Positions 14,400 through 23,966 of a DNA stretch of 64,000 nt are shown here, in pieces (position 1 is the stretch's first letter; each line of letters begins with the position of its first letter). Source of the stretch: Abyssalbus ytuae (lineage in GTDB: Bacteria > Bacteroidota > Bacteroidia > Flavobacteriales > Flavobacteriaceae); the NCBI RefSeq assembly GCF_022807975.1, contig NZ_CP094358.1, forward strand, positions 310,001 through 374,000, written 5' to 3'. The notes under the pieces are model-generated. The model made no database searches. It had not been told where the DNA came from and saw only the letters and a list, made by a program, of their open reading frames with translations. The position numbers and the translations under genes are program-made.

Positions 14400-14828
14400 A
14401 TGAACTCTTACAAATTACTAGTAATCATTTTATTACTGAGCTTAACTGTTTCATGTAACTCTGACGATGATGCTCCGCAACCACAAGATCCGCTGATAGG
14501 AGAATGGACCCTTTCACAAAGATTTCAGAATGATGTGGAAATAAATTTAGGAGATTGTTTTATAAATGATGCAGTTACTTTTATAGCAGACGGGATGTTG
14601 GAATCTATATTCCATAGAGTTACTTTAGAAGATGAATGTATTTTCTCTCATGATGCCACAGGCACCTGGGAAAACCTGGGAAACAATAAATATTTTATGA
14701 CGGAAGGAGAAGAGGGAATTTACAATTGTGAAATTAATGATGCCGGAAATGTTTTTACTTTAGAGTTCACCTGGGATTTTCTGGGGGAAACAATAGAACA
14801 GAAAGATATTCTTGTAAAAAAGCAATAA
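14400..14828 (+). CDS. small lipocalin-like lipoprotein
   Basis: A 142-residue lipoprotein with signal peptide and lipobox ending at C19 (SLTVSC), followed by Asn-Ser-Asp-Asp-Asp. The acidic tract after the cysteine is the usual surface-export signal of Bacteroidota lipoproteins. The remainder (PLIGEWTLSQ at the start, alternating strands afterwards) resembles the lipocalin-like domain common in this phylum, for which no ligand is known. It stands alone on the plus strand, 131 bp after the LOG gene. Confidence 0.75.
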   Translation: MNSYKLLVIILLLSLTVSCNSDDDAPQPQDPLIGEWTLSQRFQNDVEINLGDCFINDAVTFIADGMLESIFHRVTLEDECIFSHDATGTWENLGNNKYFMTEGEEGIYNCEINDAGNVFTLEFTWDFLGETIEQKDILVKKQ

Positions 14829-14910
14829 TATTAAAACAAAAATATTTCTATAAAACATAGCAACTATTTTGCGGTTTATTCATCAAGTAATAAACACAAA
14901 ATCACACGCT

Positions 14911-15387
14911 ATGAAAAAGTACCATTTATTAAAAAAATTCATTTTTCTTATTTATCTATTTTCTTTCTCTGTTTATACATCATGCAGCAATGATGATAAT
15001 GATGAAAACCGGGAGACTATTAGATATTTCAGGTTTCACGGCTGTGCCGAAGTTAACCATGGAAACTGGCAGGACACCAGCTTTATAGCAGCTACTGCAA
15101 AGACTGATGTTATTGAAAAATGCATCCAACAACTTCAACTTCCCTTAGAGGAACGCAATCTCTTTCCTCTGGGAAAAATAAAGGAAGGAAATGGTGGCTA
15201 CAACAAAAACGCCTCTCATAATTTCAGCTGGCATTTTGTTGAAGAGGAATGGGATATGGCCGAATTTGGTATTGAAATATATGACGGCTGCCCCTACTCT
15301 GATGCTGAACTGGCAGATTATGAGGCAACCTTAGGCAGTTACGGAGGCTGGGGCAATCGTATTGCTGAAGAGATTGAAGTAAATTGA
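14911..15387 (+). CDS. lipoprotein with a possible BP74-like domain
   Basis: A 158-residue protein from the ATG at 14911; a TTG upstream was rejected. The signal peptide ends in a lipobox (VYTSC) with C25 followed by Ser-Asn-Asp-Asp. The mature part has strand-rich segments with ASHNFSWHFVEEEWD, AEFGIEIYDGCP and a Gly/Trp ending YGGWGNRI. That order resembles the BP74 N-terminal domain (a WSFHL-like motif followed by AIEVCDA and a W-S-R end), a small domain found in adhesion-type secreted proteins. The assignment is from memory of motif order and is tentative. Its neighbour upstream is another small surface lipoprotein. Confidence 0.6.
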   Translation: MKKYHLLKKFIFLIYLFSFSVYTSCSNDDNDENRETIRYFRFHGCAEVNHGNWQDTSFIAATAKTDVIEKCIQQLQLPLEERNLFPLGKIKEGNGGYNKNASHNFSWHFVEEEWDMAEFGIEIYDGCPYSDAELADYEATLGSYGGWGNRIAEEIEVN

Positions 15388-15745
15388 TTTTTTACCCTTT
15401 CAAAATTGAAGCGTTTGTACCGGAGGATAATAGAGCCTTTCGATTTAATTCTGCTGAAACCGGTTAAAATAAAGACTTATCGTAATATTTATATTAGTTA
15501 CCACAATCATAGGTTTGTTTACATCAACTAAATATGTTCTGTCAGGTAGTTTATTTATAAAACCCCGAAACGACCATCTTGCCTTTCTTATTTTAGTTAC
15601 TATAACCTTAAAAAAAACTATAAAATTTAGATAAAATCACACATATTTATATTTTGACTTCATATATATTGAAATATCTTTTGTAAAATATTAATAAAAT
15701 TTAGTTAATATTGTTGCACCCCGTTACATTTCTTATATAAGTTGA
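15388..15745. other. intergenic region upstream of the ECF sigma gene
   Basis: 358 bp of AT-rich DNA. A possible promoter for the sigma factor is the TTTTG near 15680 followed about 22 bp later by TAATATTG. No repeat, RNA gene or reading frame of note was seen. Confidence 0.4.
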
Positions 15746-16309
15746 ATGTCAGAAAAAGCCTTACATAATGAAAAATTATTGGTTAAACAGCTCATTGCTG
15801 GCAATGAAAAGGCATTCATTAAACTTTATAATACCTATAAGAACACTATTTACGGATATAGTTTAAAATTGGTCAAATCCAATGCAGATGCTGAAGAAAT
15901 AATACAGGACGTTTTTATGAAAGTATGGGAAAAGAGGAAAACACTGGATCCTTCGCTTTCTTTTAAATCATACTTGTTCACTGTGGCGCGTAATACTTGC
16001 TTCAATTTTTTGAGAAAGTCTTCTAACGATGCAAAGATGAAAGAGAAGATATTTTACAAAAGTCAAAAATCATTTGAACCTGCTGACAGAAAACTTATTG
16101 CTTCTGAATTTGAGCGTTTAAAGAATGGAGCTTATGATAAACTCCCCCCTAAGAGAAGAGCAATTTTTGAGATGTCTCGTGAGGAAGGGATGTCTTATCC
16201 CGAAATAGCTAAAAAAATGGGTATTTCAGTAAACACAGTAAAGGTTCAAATGAGTAAGGCACTGGAAACATTACGCGATTTTTTAAAAACTATTCAGGTG
16301 TTTCTTTAG
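15746..16309 (+). CDS. ECF RNA polymerase sigma factor, FecI-like
   Basis: A 187-residue sigma-70 family factor of the bacteroidal ECF type. Region 2 spans about 25-95 (ADAEEIIQDVFMKVWEKR; SYLFTVARNTCFNFLR). Region 4 spans about 125-180 (LPPKRRAIFEMSREEG; YPEIAKKMGISVNTVKVQMSKAL). A FecR-type anti-sigma gene and an STN-containing SusC-like receptor follow on the same strand. This is the standard cell-surface signalling cascade: ligand in the outer membrane receptor, STN to FecR contact, sigma release, and induction of the uptake operon. About 190 bp separate it from fecR. Confidence 0.93.
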   Translation: MSEKALHNEKLLVKQLIAGNEKAFIKLYNTYKNTIYGYSLKLVKSNADAEEIIQDVFMKVWEKRKTLDPSLSFKSYLFTVARNTCFNFLRKSSNDAKMKEKIFYKSQKSFEPADRKLIASEFERLKNGAYDKLPPKRRAIFEMSREEGMSYPEIAKKMGISVNTVKVQMSKALETLRDFLKTIQVFL

Positions 16310-16501
16310 CACTACTATTTATGGAGTTAAACTGTATCCCCTCCTGTTTAAACGGATCTGTAACGTACATGAAACTAAATCATTAAAGATTATTTAACAA
16401 CATTTTTATTTATAGTTTTCACTTCTTTCAAATATTTTTTTTAAGAAGAGAATAATACTGTTTTGTATTTCACGTGTATTAATTAAAGTACAGCAACAAA
16501 T

Positions 16502-17650
16502 ATGGAACATAACGATAACATAAAACAGTTACTGCAAAAATTTTTAAAGGACGATTGTAGTCAAACTGAGGCCGACCAGGTTATAAAATATTTTCAGGAA
16601 GCAAAACAAACAGCAGATTTTCCAACAGTGGAAGATGTTTTAGATTTGTTTCAAGAACTGCCAAAGATAGATGAAAAAGCTTCCAACAAAATTATTCATA
16701 ATATCCTAAAAGATACAAAGCCTAAAGTTCACATGTGGCATTATGGCGCTGCTGCAATAGTAATCAGTATTCTGGCCATTACTTATTTGTTCAAGAGTGA
16801 TATCTTTTCAACTGTACAAGCTGTAGTTACACCTACCATTGTTAATAATCAAATAAAACCTGGTACCAACAAAGCCACTTTAACGCTGGAAATGGGGGAA
16901 GTAGTTACTTTAACAAAAGGAACAACTTATCAAACTTCAAACGCTACCAGTAATGGAGAAAAACTTATTTATAATAATAATCCTTCACATGAATTAGCCT
17001 ACAATTATCTTAGTGTACCCAGAGGCGGACAGTTTTTTCTTAAACTGTCCGATGGGACACAAATATGGCTTAATTCCGAATCACAATTAAAATATCCGGT
17101 TCACTTTATAGAAGGAGAACCCCGGCAAGTAGAACTCGTTTATGGAGAAGCCTATTTTGATGTTTCTCCCAGTACACAACATAAAGGAGCAAAATTTAAA
17201 GTTTATCATAACCAACAAGAAGTTCAAGTATTGGGTACAGAATTCAATATAAAAGCCTATAAAGATGAAACCCATATTTATACAACTTTAGTAGAAGGTA
17301 AAGTAGCCGTGAGTTTTGAAAATCAAAATAAAATTCTAAACCCCGGTGAACAATTAAATGTCAACGCCATTACAAAAATGATGGATATTACTAATGTAGA
17401 AATTTACGACCAGGTTTCATGGAAGGAAGGTGTTTTCAGTTTTAAAAGAAAGTCACTTAAAGAGATTATGCAAGTTTTATCCAGATGGTATGATATGAAA
17501 GTAGATTTTGAAAATAAAGAACTTGAAAAACTTGGTTTTAATGGTGTATTGGGCAAAGAACAAGATATTCAGGAAATTTTGGAAACCATCAAAAATTTTG
17601 GAGTTATTAAAAACTACGAAATTAATAACAAGGAAGTCATATTAAAATAA
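16502..17650 (+). CDS. FecR-type anti-sigma factor with DUF4974
   Basis: A 382-residue transmembrane regulator. The cytosolic sigma-binding N-terminus covers about 1-78. A single membrane helix (YGAAAIVISILAITYLF) follows. The periplasmic FecR domain (about 175-285) contains LSDGTQIWLNSESQLKYP, VYGEAYFDVS and VLGTEFNIKAY. The C-terminal DUF4974 (about 310-382) contains VSWKEGVFSFKRKSLKEIM. It couples the STN domain of the downstream SusC-like receptor to the upstream ECF sigma factor. Size and domain order are ordinary for this phylum. Confidence 0.92.
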   Translation: MEHNDNIKQLLQKFLKDDCSQTEADQVIKYFQEAKQTADFPTVEDVLDLFQELPKIDEKASNKIIHNILKDTKPKVHMWHYGAAAIVISILAITYLFKSDIFSTVQAVVTPTIVNNQIKPGTNKATLTLEMGEVVTLTKGTTYQTSNATSNGEKLIYNNNPSHELAYNYLSVPRGGQFFLKLSDGTQIWLNSESQLKYPVHFIEGEPRQVELVYGEAYFDVSPSTQHKGAKFKVYHNQQEVQVLGTEFNIKAYKDETHIYTTLVEGKVAVSFENQNKILNPGEQLNVNAITKMMDITNVEIYDQVSWKEGVFSFKRKSLKEIMQVLSRWYDMKVDFENKELEKLGFNGVLGKEQDIQEILETIKNFGVIKNYEINNKEVILK

Positions 17651-17845
17651 ATATATAATGAAAGAAACTTTTTTAATTCATTTTTCTTCAGATAAGTAAT
17701 GAATAAAAATATAGAAGGAGAAAAAGTTTTTATGACATAAGAATAGAAAAAAGAGAGAGCGAAGCAAAACATTTGGCGATGGCTCAACTTCGTCCCTCTG
17801 TTAAGCATTAATTAAACTATTATCTAACTAACACAAAGCAAATTT

Positions 17846-20800
17846 ATGGAAATTAAATTTTATCTCGTTCGAAAACGTTTACTATTAATCATTATGAGAA
17901 CATTCATCTTTTTATTATGCACAACGGTTTTCGGTTTCAATTCAGAAAAAAGTTTGGCTCAAAAAAAGGTTACAATAGATGTAGATAAAGAGGTGTCTGT
18001 TGATGAGGTGTTTGATATGATTAGAGCACAAACAGATTATCATTTTATTTACCCTCAAGATTTATTTAAGAATGTACCCAAAGTAAAATTAAAAAAAGGG
18101 GTGATTAGTGTAGGCAAACTATTGCAAAATAGTCTTGATAAAAAAGATTTTAATATAATATTATCCGGAGATAATAAAATTATAATAAAAGCCAAAAATA
18201 CCCAACAGCAACACGAAGTTTCTGGTATAGTAACTAATGAAGATGGTCTTCCGGTAATTGGTGCAACTGTTATAATTAAAGGCACGGCCAGAGGTAAAGC
18301 AACAGATTTTGACGGGTCTTATACTATTACAGTGCCAAATCCGGAAAATATATTAGTATTTTCAGCTTTAGGCTTCGCAACCCACGAAGTAATTGTCGGA
18401 GATCAAGAAATTATAAACGTAGTACTAAAAGAAAGTATTAATGAGCTGGACGAAGTAATAATTAATGCAGGATATTATTCAACTACAGAGCGATTAAAAA
18501 CAGGAAATATCAGTAAAATATTAAGTAATGAATTAAGTAAAACTCCCGTTGCAGACCCTATGGGAGCCTTACAAGGTCGAGTTCCGGGTATGGTCATTAC
18601 GCAATCCAGTGGTAATGCAGGAGCTGCTTTTGAAGTTGAAATTCGGGGGCGAACACAAATTGACCAGATTAATGGGGCCTCAGACGAACCTTTATATATT
18701 ATTGATGGTGTTCCTATAGCAAGTGGTAATGAATATCTCAATCAAATTAATTCAGCTATAAGTGCATCTTCATTAAGTGGTTTAAGCCCTTTGTATAGCT
18801 TAAACGTAGGAGATATAGAAAGTATAGAAGTTTTAAAAGATGCCGATGCGACAGCTATTTATGGTAGTCGGGGCGCTAGTGGTGTTATTTTAATTACCAC
18901 AAAAAAAGGGGAAAAAGGAAAACCGAAATTTAAGTTAAGTATTTCGAATGGGTTTAGTGTAGCACCTTTGCCAGATATGCTGACTACTAAAGAATATGTA
19001 GCAATGCGTAAAGAAGCTTTATTAAATGATGGACTTAGTTTGGAAGAAATGGCAAACAGTTCTAGTTCATCTACCAGGAATAAGGTCTATGATCTGGTGC
19101 AGTATGATACCTTAAGGGATAATAACCTAGCCAAGAAATTAATAGGAGGAACAGCATACAATACAGATGTGCAAGCATCTGTATCCGGGGGGAGCGAATT
19201 AACACAATTTATTCTGGCTGGTAGTTATCATAAAGAAACAGCTGTGGTACCAGGAGATTTTCCAAACACCAGAGCATCAGGTAGATTTAATGTAACTACC
19301 ACCACACCCAATCGGAAATTTACAGGAACTTTTTCCGGAAGTTATACATCTACACTCAATACAAGTACAATATCAGATCTTACATCCTATTTATCTTTGC
19401 CTCCTAACTATAAACTGTACGAAGACAATGGAGATCTCGCATGGAATGAAGGAGGCTATGAATCTGATAATCCATTAGCCTATTTGTTACAAAAATACGA
19501 AGCTAAATCAGCAACACTTAACGCAAATACTGTACTATCCTATAAAATCTTACCAAATATAACTTTAAAAAGCAGTATCGGATATAACTTAATAACAACA
19601 GATGAAAACAGAATTAAACCATCAACGGCGGTAAACCCTCTTGATAGAACAGGAGCTGATGGAACCTATTTATTTGGCCATCGTACATTTAAAAGCTGGA
19701 TTTTAGAACCTCAACTGGAATATAGTAAATCTATAGGAAAGGGAACCTTAAATGCATTAATTGGTGGTACATTTCAAAGCCAGGAGCAGGACAGTTATAA
19801 TATTTCTATAAGCGGTTATGAAGATGATGATCTTATAGGAACGCTCTCAGTAGTTACTACAGACATGTTCAACTCTCCATCAAGCAGTTTTTCAGAATAT
19901 AAATATGCTGCTTTTTTCGGACGTATTAATTATAATCATAACGATAAATATATTTTAAATTTAACAGGAAGAAGAGATGGTTCCAGCCGTTTCGGACCAG
20001 ATTTTAGATTTTCAAATTTTGGTGCTGTAGGGGGTGCATGGATATTCAGTAATGAGTCTTTTATACAGAAAATTCCTTTTATAAGTTTTGGAAAGTTAAG
20101 AGCAAGTTATGGGGTAACCGGAAATGATAAAATTGGAAATTATAAATATCAGGATGTTTATGAATCTGGTTTTTCTACCAATAGCTATAATGGCGAGACT
20201 GCATTGACCCCTACGTCTTTATTTAACCCAAGTCTGCATTGGGAAAAGAACATCAAGACAGAGATAGCAATAGATTTAAATTTGTTTGAAGATCATTTGC
20301 AATTTTCAGCATCATGGTATCGAAATAACTCTTCAGATCCTTTAGTAAGCTATCCTCTACCCGCTACTACAGGTTATAACAGTGTTGTTAATAATCTGGA
20401 TGGTGTTATTGTACAAAATCAGGGGGTAGAATTGCAAGTGACTACTAAAAATATTGAAGCTAAAAATTTTAGATGGGCTACTAATTTTAATATAACAATA
20501 CCGAGTAATAAACTAGTAAAGTATCCGAACTTTGAAGAGTCAACATATACAAGTTCGTATGTAATAGGACAATCTCTCAACACGGTTATTGCGGGACATG
20601 TGATAGGCGTTGATCCGGATACCGGGTTGTACCTGTTAGAAGATTACAACAATAATGGTGTATTTGATCCTTCGGCAGAAGATGGAGATTTAAGGCCACA
20701 ACTTAATACAGACCCTGATTTTTATGGAGGGTTACAAAACACTCTTTCTTTTAAAGGTATTACCTTAAACTTTTTATTTCAGTTTAGAAAACAAATGGGT

Positions 20801-21220
20801 AAAAACTGGCTAGCCTCTTATACATCTTATACCAGTCCAGTAGGAGCAGTTGGAATTAATTACCCCGATGTTGTTTTAGATCGTTGGCAAAACCCTGGAG
20901 ATATTACAGATATTCAAAAATTTACTACATCGGCTTCCATTCTAGATATTTACGATTTAAATGGAGGTCATGTACCAGCTTATTTTTCGGATTTTCAATA
21001 TACTGACGTCTCTTTTATACGCCTGAAGAATATAGCTTTATCTTATGACCTTCCTGAAAAACTGCTGGAAGAAATGGGAATGAGTGCTTTTCGTATTTAT
21101 GCGAAGGGTTATAACTTGTTAACTTTTACACCTTATAAGGCCGGAGACCCTGAAACAGCTTCTTTAAACAGATTACCCCCCTTACGTACCATTATTTTAG
21201 GTGCTGAAATAAGCTTTTAA
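17846..21220 (+). CDS. SusC/RagA-like TonB-dependent receptor with STN domain
   Basis: A 1124-residue outer-membrane transporter. A basic N-terminus leads into the signal peptide; the motif LLLIIMRTFIFLL is typical of this subgroup. Then come an STN signalling domain (about 38-112), a carboxypeptidase-regulatory-like domain (about 120-195, GIVTNEDGLPVIGATV), the plug (about 210-335, with GRVPGMV and LYIIDGVPI) and a large beta barrel ending in an aromatic residue. The pre-plug segment INAGYYSTTERLKTG differs from glycan-type SusCs and is, to my knowledge, typical of receptors beside M16 peptidases. It works with the SusD-like lipoprotein 19 bp downstream. The STN domain ties it to the FecR/ECF pair upstream. 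The ligand is inferred to be peptide-like from the downstream peptidase. Confidence 0.92.
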   Translation: MEIKFYLVRKRLLLIIMRTFIFLLCTTVFGFNSEKSLAQKKVTIDVDKEVSVDEVFDMIRAQTDYHFIYPQDLFKNVPKVKLKKGVISVGKLLQNSLDKKDFNIILSGDNKIIIKAKNTQQQHEVSGIVTNEDGLPVIGATVIIKGTARGKATDFDGSYTITVPNPENILVFSALGFATHEVIVGDQEIINVVLKESINELDEVIINAGYYSTTERLKTGNISKILSNELSKTPVADPMGALQGRVPGMVITQSSGNAGAAFEVEIRGRTQIDQINGASDEPLYIIDGVPIASGNEYLNQINSAISASSLSGLSPLYSLNVGDIESIEVLKDADATAIYGSRGASGVILITTKKGEKGKPKFKLSISNGFSVAPLPDMLTTKEYVAMRKEALLNDGLSLEEMANSSSSSTRNKVYDLVQYDTLRDNNLAKKLIGGTAYNTDVQASVSGGSELTQFILAGSYHKETAVVPGDFPNTRASGRFNVTTTTPNRKFTGTFSGSYTSTLNTSTISDLTSYLSLPPNYKLYEDNGDLAWNEGGYESDNPLAYLLQKYEAKSATLNANTVLSYKILPNITLKSSIGYNLITTDENRIKPSTAVNPLDRTGADGTYLFGHRTFKSWILEPQLEYSKSIGKGTLNALIGGTFQSQEQDSYNISISGYEDDDLIGTLSVVTTDMFNSPSSSFSEYKYAAFFGRINYNHNDKYILNLTGRRDGSSRFGPDFRFSNFGAVGGAWIFSNESFIQKIPFISFGKLRASYGVTGNDKIGNYKYQDVYESGFSTNSYNGETALTPTSLFNPSLHWEKNIKTEIAIDLNLFEDHLQFSASWYRNNSSDPLVSYPLPATTGYNSVVNNLDGVIVQNQGVELQVTTKNIEAKNFRWATNFNITIPSNKLVKYPNFEESTYTSSYVIGQSLNTVIAGHVIGVDPDTGLYLLEDYNNNGVFDPSAEDGDLRPQLNTDPDFYGGLQNTLSFKGITLNFLFQFRKQMGKNWLASYTSYTSPVGAVGINYPDVVLDRWQNPGDITDIQKFTTSASILDIYDLNGGHVPAYFSDFQYTDVSFIRLKNIALSYDLPEKLLEEMGMSAFRIYAKGYNLLTFTPYKAGDPETASLNRLPPLRTIILGAEISF

Positions 21221-21239
21221 TATATAAAATTTATTTATT

Positions 21240-22622
21240 ATGAAATTAAAAAACAATAGAATATCATTTTATTCGACTCAAAATATACTTGGCATTTTTA
21301 CCTTATTACTAACTGTTTTTACCAGTTGTGAGGATTTTGTAGATGTAGATTTACCTCCGGATTTAGTAGATACTAAAGAAGTATTTGCAAGTGATGGCTC
21401 TGCAGAGGCAGCTATGAGAGGTGTTTATGCATATACAACCAATAGTACTGCCATAACTTCCATGTTTAAAATTGTTCCTTTGTCTTCTGATGAATTAGAA
21501 AAGACCAGTTATTCTACAGAATATGAGATGTTTGCGACAAATAAAATAGATCCGACCAGTAGTACAATTTCAAATATTTGGAGAGGATATTATAATATAA
21601 TTTACCAATGTAATAATATAGTTTTAAACGTATCTGAATCAACAGAGTTGTCAGAAGATTTAAAAAAAGAATTGGAAGGAGAAGCCAAATTCATGAGAGC
21701 ATTTTGTTATTTTTATTTGGTAAACTTATGGGGGGATGTCCCTATTAGTTTAGTCACTGATTATGATGTTGTCAGACTTCTTCCCCGTTCATCATCAACC
21801 CAGGTTTACGGCCAAATAGAAGCTGATTTATTAGATGCACAAAGTAAATTAAGTGACGAACTTTATACAACAGCAGGCGAAAGAATTCGGGCTAATAAAT
21901 GGGCAGCCACAGCCTTATTAGCAAGAGTGAGGTTGTATCAGGAAAATTGGGCCGATGCAGAAACACAAGCGAGTGCTGTTATTAATTCAGGGTATTATGA
22001 ACTAGAATCTTTAACAGATGTATTTTACGCTACTTCTCGAGAGAGTATCATACAATTAGCTAATGCCGGAACTAATAGATATACTTATTCTGTCTTAACA
22101 ACTTCTTCCCTAACAAACCCACCATATAGATTGACATCTTATGTTTCCGATAGTATTTCTGATGATGATGAAAGAAGAGCTGCCTGGTTAACTCCTACTT
22201 TAAATGGGCCTTATAAATATAAAGCCTATTCAAATACAAGAGGACCGGAAGAACCTGAAGCTACCAATATGCTAAGATTAGCAGAAATGTATTTAATAAG
22301 GGCCGAAGCACGTACACAACAAGATAACATTACAGGGTTGAATAGTGCTGAAACAGATTTGAATATAATTCGTTCAAGAGCCGGTCTATCTGGAACAACA
22401 GCAACTACTAAAGCTACAATGCTACAAGATATTTATACAGAAAGAATGAGAGAACTTTTTTGTGAATGGAGTCATCGCTGGTTGGATGTTAAAAGAATTG
22501 GACAAGCCAATGCTATTTTTGGATCCCGCAAAACTGAGTGGGTTTCTGAAGCATCACTTTTTCCTATTCCGTATGATGATATACAAGAGAACCCTTATTT
22601 AACCCAAAATCCAGGATATTAA
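21240..22622 (+). CDS. SusD/RagB-like surface lipoprotein
   Basis: A 460-residue lipoprotein with lipobox cysteine C30 (TVFTSC) and an acidic EDFVDVD following. It has the alpha-helical TPR-like SusD fold: an N-terminal SusD-like half with FMRAFCYFYLVNLWGDVPI, and a C-terminal RagB half with LAEMYLIRAEART and WSHRWLDVKRIG. It forms the lid of the adjacent SusC-like barrel and captures the ligand at the cell surface. At 460 residues it is among the shorter SusD homologues, as is usual for non-glycan systems. Its gene is close to susC and followed by a thioredoxin lipoprotein. Confidence 0.92.
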   Translation: MKLKNNRISFYSTQNILGIFTLLLTVFTSCEDFVDVDLPPDLVDTKEVFASDGSAEAAMRGVYAYTTNSTAITSMFKIVPLSSDELEKTSYSTEYEMFATNKIDPTSSTISNIWRGYYNIIYQCNNIVLNVSESTELSEDLKKELEGEAKFMRAFCYFYLVNLWGDVPISLVTDYDVVRLLPRSSSTQVYGQIEADLLDAQSKLSDELYTTAGERIRANKWAATALLARVRLYQENWADAETQASAVINSGYYELESLTDVFYATSRESIIQLANAGTNRYTYSVLTTSSLTNPPYRLTSYVSDSISDDDERRAAWLTPTLNGPYKYKAYSNTRGPEEPEATNMLRLAEMYLIRAEARTQQDNITGLNSAETDLNIIRSRAGLSGTTATTKATMLQDIYTERMRELFCEWSHRWLDVKRIGQANAIFGSRKTEWVSEASLFPIPYDDIQENPYLTQNPGY

Positions 22623-22719
22623 TTAAAGTAAAGAATAAAAGTCCATATTATTTCATTGAAGTTCCTATCTGAAAGAGTGTGGGCTTAAACCCAAATAAAT
22701 AATTTCTAGCAAATAAAAA

Positions 22720-23874
22720 ATGATAAAAAAAAATATACTATTCGTACTAACATTCTTAACCCTATGGGGTTGCAATGAAAATAAAAAAGATGAAAATTAT
22801 AGCTTAACTGTAAAAATCAATGATTTAAATAACCCCAATGCCAAGGTGTATATAGTAAATTCATTAATGAAGTTAAATGCTCAGACTATTATAGATTCTG
22901 CAAGTTTAAAAAACAGAATGTTTTTTATAAAAGGAAAGATATCTGAGCCAAAACAGGTCTTTCTGTTAATTGATAAAAAAGGGAATGGCCTTAACAATAT
23001 AAAAGGCATAAGCGGGTTTTTGGGAATGTATTTAGAAGAAGGTGATATTGTTGTTAATATAAAAGATTCAATTAATAATGCAGTTATCACAGGCTCAAAC
23101 TTAAATACTGAGTATAAGAAATTTATAAATGAAACCAGAATACCTTCAAAGCTCAATGAAGAATCGATCCTTTTGAATAAAGCTATTAAAGAAGAAACTT
23201 CTCCTGAAAAAAAGACAAAATTGGAAAGTGAAAGGGTTAATTTAGTTAATAAACGAGTAAAGTATAAAGATTCTCTTCTATTAACATATATTCAGAAAAA
23301 CCCAAATTCATATTTCAGTTTAGATGCCTTAACTCAATTAGATCGAAAAAATCTAAATGAAAGCACACTAACTCTATTTTTTGAAAATCTTTCTGAAAAA
23401 TTACGTACAAGTAAAAAAGGTATGGAAGTTTTAGAAAATATAACAAAAAAACGAGCTGAAAAGGGAGTTTTAGCTCCGGATTTTTCGCAAAGTGACGAAA
23501 ATGGAAGTCTTGTAAAGTTATCAGACTATAGAGGTAAGTATGTACTGCTTGATTTTTGGGCTTCATGGTGTCGTCCCTGTCGAGCAGAAAATCCTAATTT
23601 GGTTAAGGCTTATGAAAAATATAATGCTAAAGGTTTTGAAATATTAGCGGTATCATTAGATACTAAAAAAGAGGCTTGGTTAAAAGCTATAAAACAAGAA
23701 AACCTTCCTTGGGCACATGTATCTGATTTAAAAGGATTTAAAAATGAAGTTGCCATTTTATATGATGTTCAATCCATACCTAAAAACTTGTTAATTGATC
23801 CTAAAGGAAAAATTGTAACAACAAATCTAAGAGGATACAGATTAGAAGAGGAACTGTCGCAAATATTTAAATAA
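22720..23874 (+). CDS. TlpA-like thioredoxin lipoprotein with DUF4369-like N-terminus
   Basis: A 384-residue lipoprotein: lipobox ending at C18 (LTLWGC), an N-terminal beta-sandwich of DUF4369 type (about 25-130), a helical middle, and a C-terminal AhpC/TSA-type thioredoxin domain (about 250-384). The redox motif WCRPC has C284 and C287, and a cis-Pro sits in VQSIPKNLL. It is probably a periplasmic disulfide reductase. Its position between susD and an M16 peptidase suggests it reduces imported cysteine-containing peptides or maintains the peptidase; this is inference. The upstream gap to susD is 97 bp. Confidence 0.9.
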   Translation: MIKKNILFVLTFLTLWGCNENKKDENYSLTVKINDLNNPNAKVYIVNSLMKLNAQTIIDSASLKNRMFFIKGKISEPKQVFLLIDKKGNGLNNIKGISGFLGMYLEEGDIVVNIKDSINNAVITGSNLNTEYKKFINETRIPSKLNEESILLNKAIKEETSPEKKTKLESERVNLVNKRVKYKDSLLLTYIQKNPNSYFSLDALTQLDRKNLNESTLTLFFENLSEKLRTSKKGMEVLENITKKRAEKGVLAPDFSQSDENGSLVKLSDYRGKYVLLDFWASWCRPCRAENPNLVKAYEKYNAKGFEILAVSLDTKKEAWLKAIKQENLPWAHVSDLKGFKNEVAILYDVQSIPKNLLIDPKGKIVTTNLRGYRLEEELSQIFK

Positions 23875-23966
23875 TTAGTTACAGACTTCTTTTTAATAAA
23901 AATTTTTAACGAAGGCTCTCTTAGAGATCAACTACTTCATCAAATAATTTCAAAAAATACTGATAA

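Noticed and set aside
17690-17800. Possible riboswitch or attenuator in front of the STN-SusC gene
   Set aside because: Only an imperfect GAGAGCGAAG/CTTCG-type pairing is visible, with no T tract and no recognised riboswitch core.
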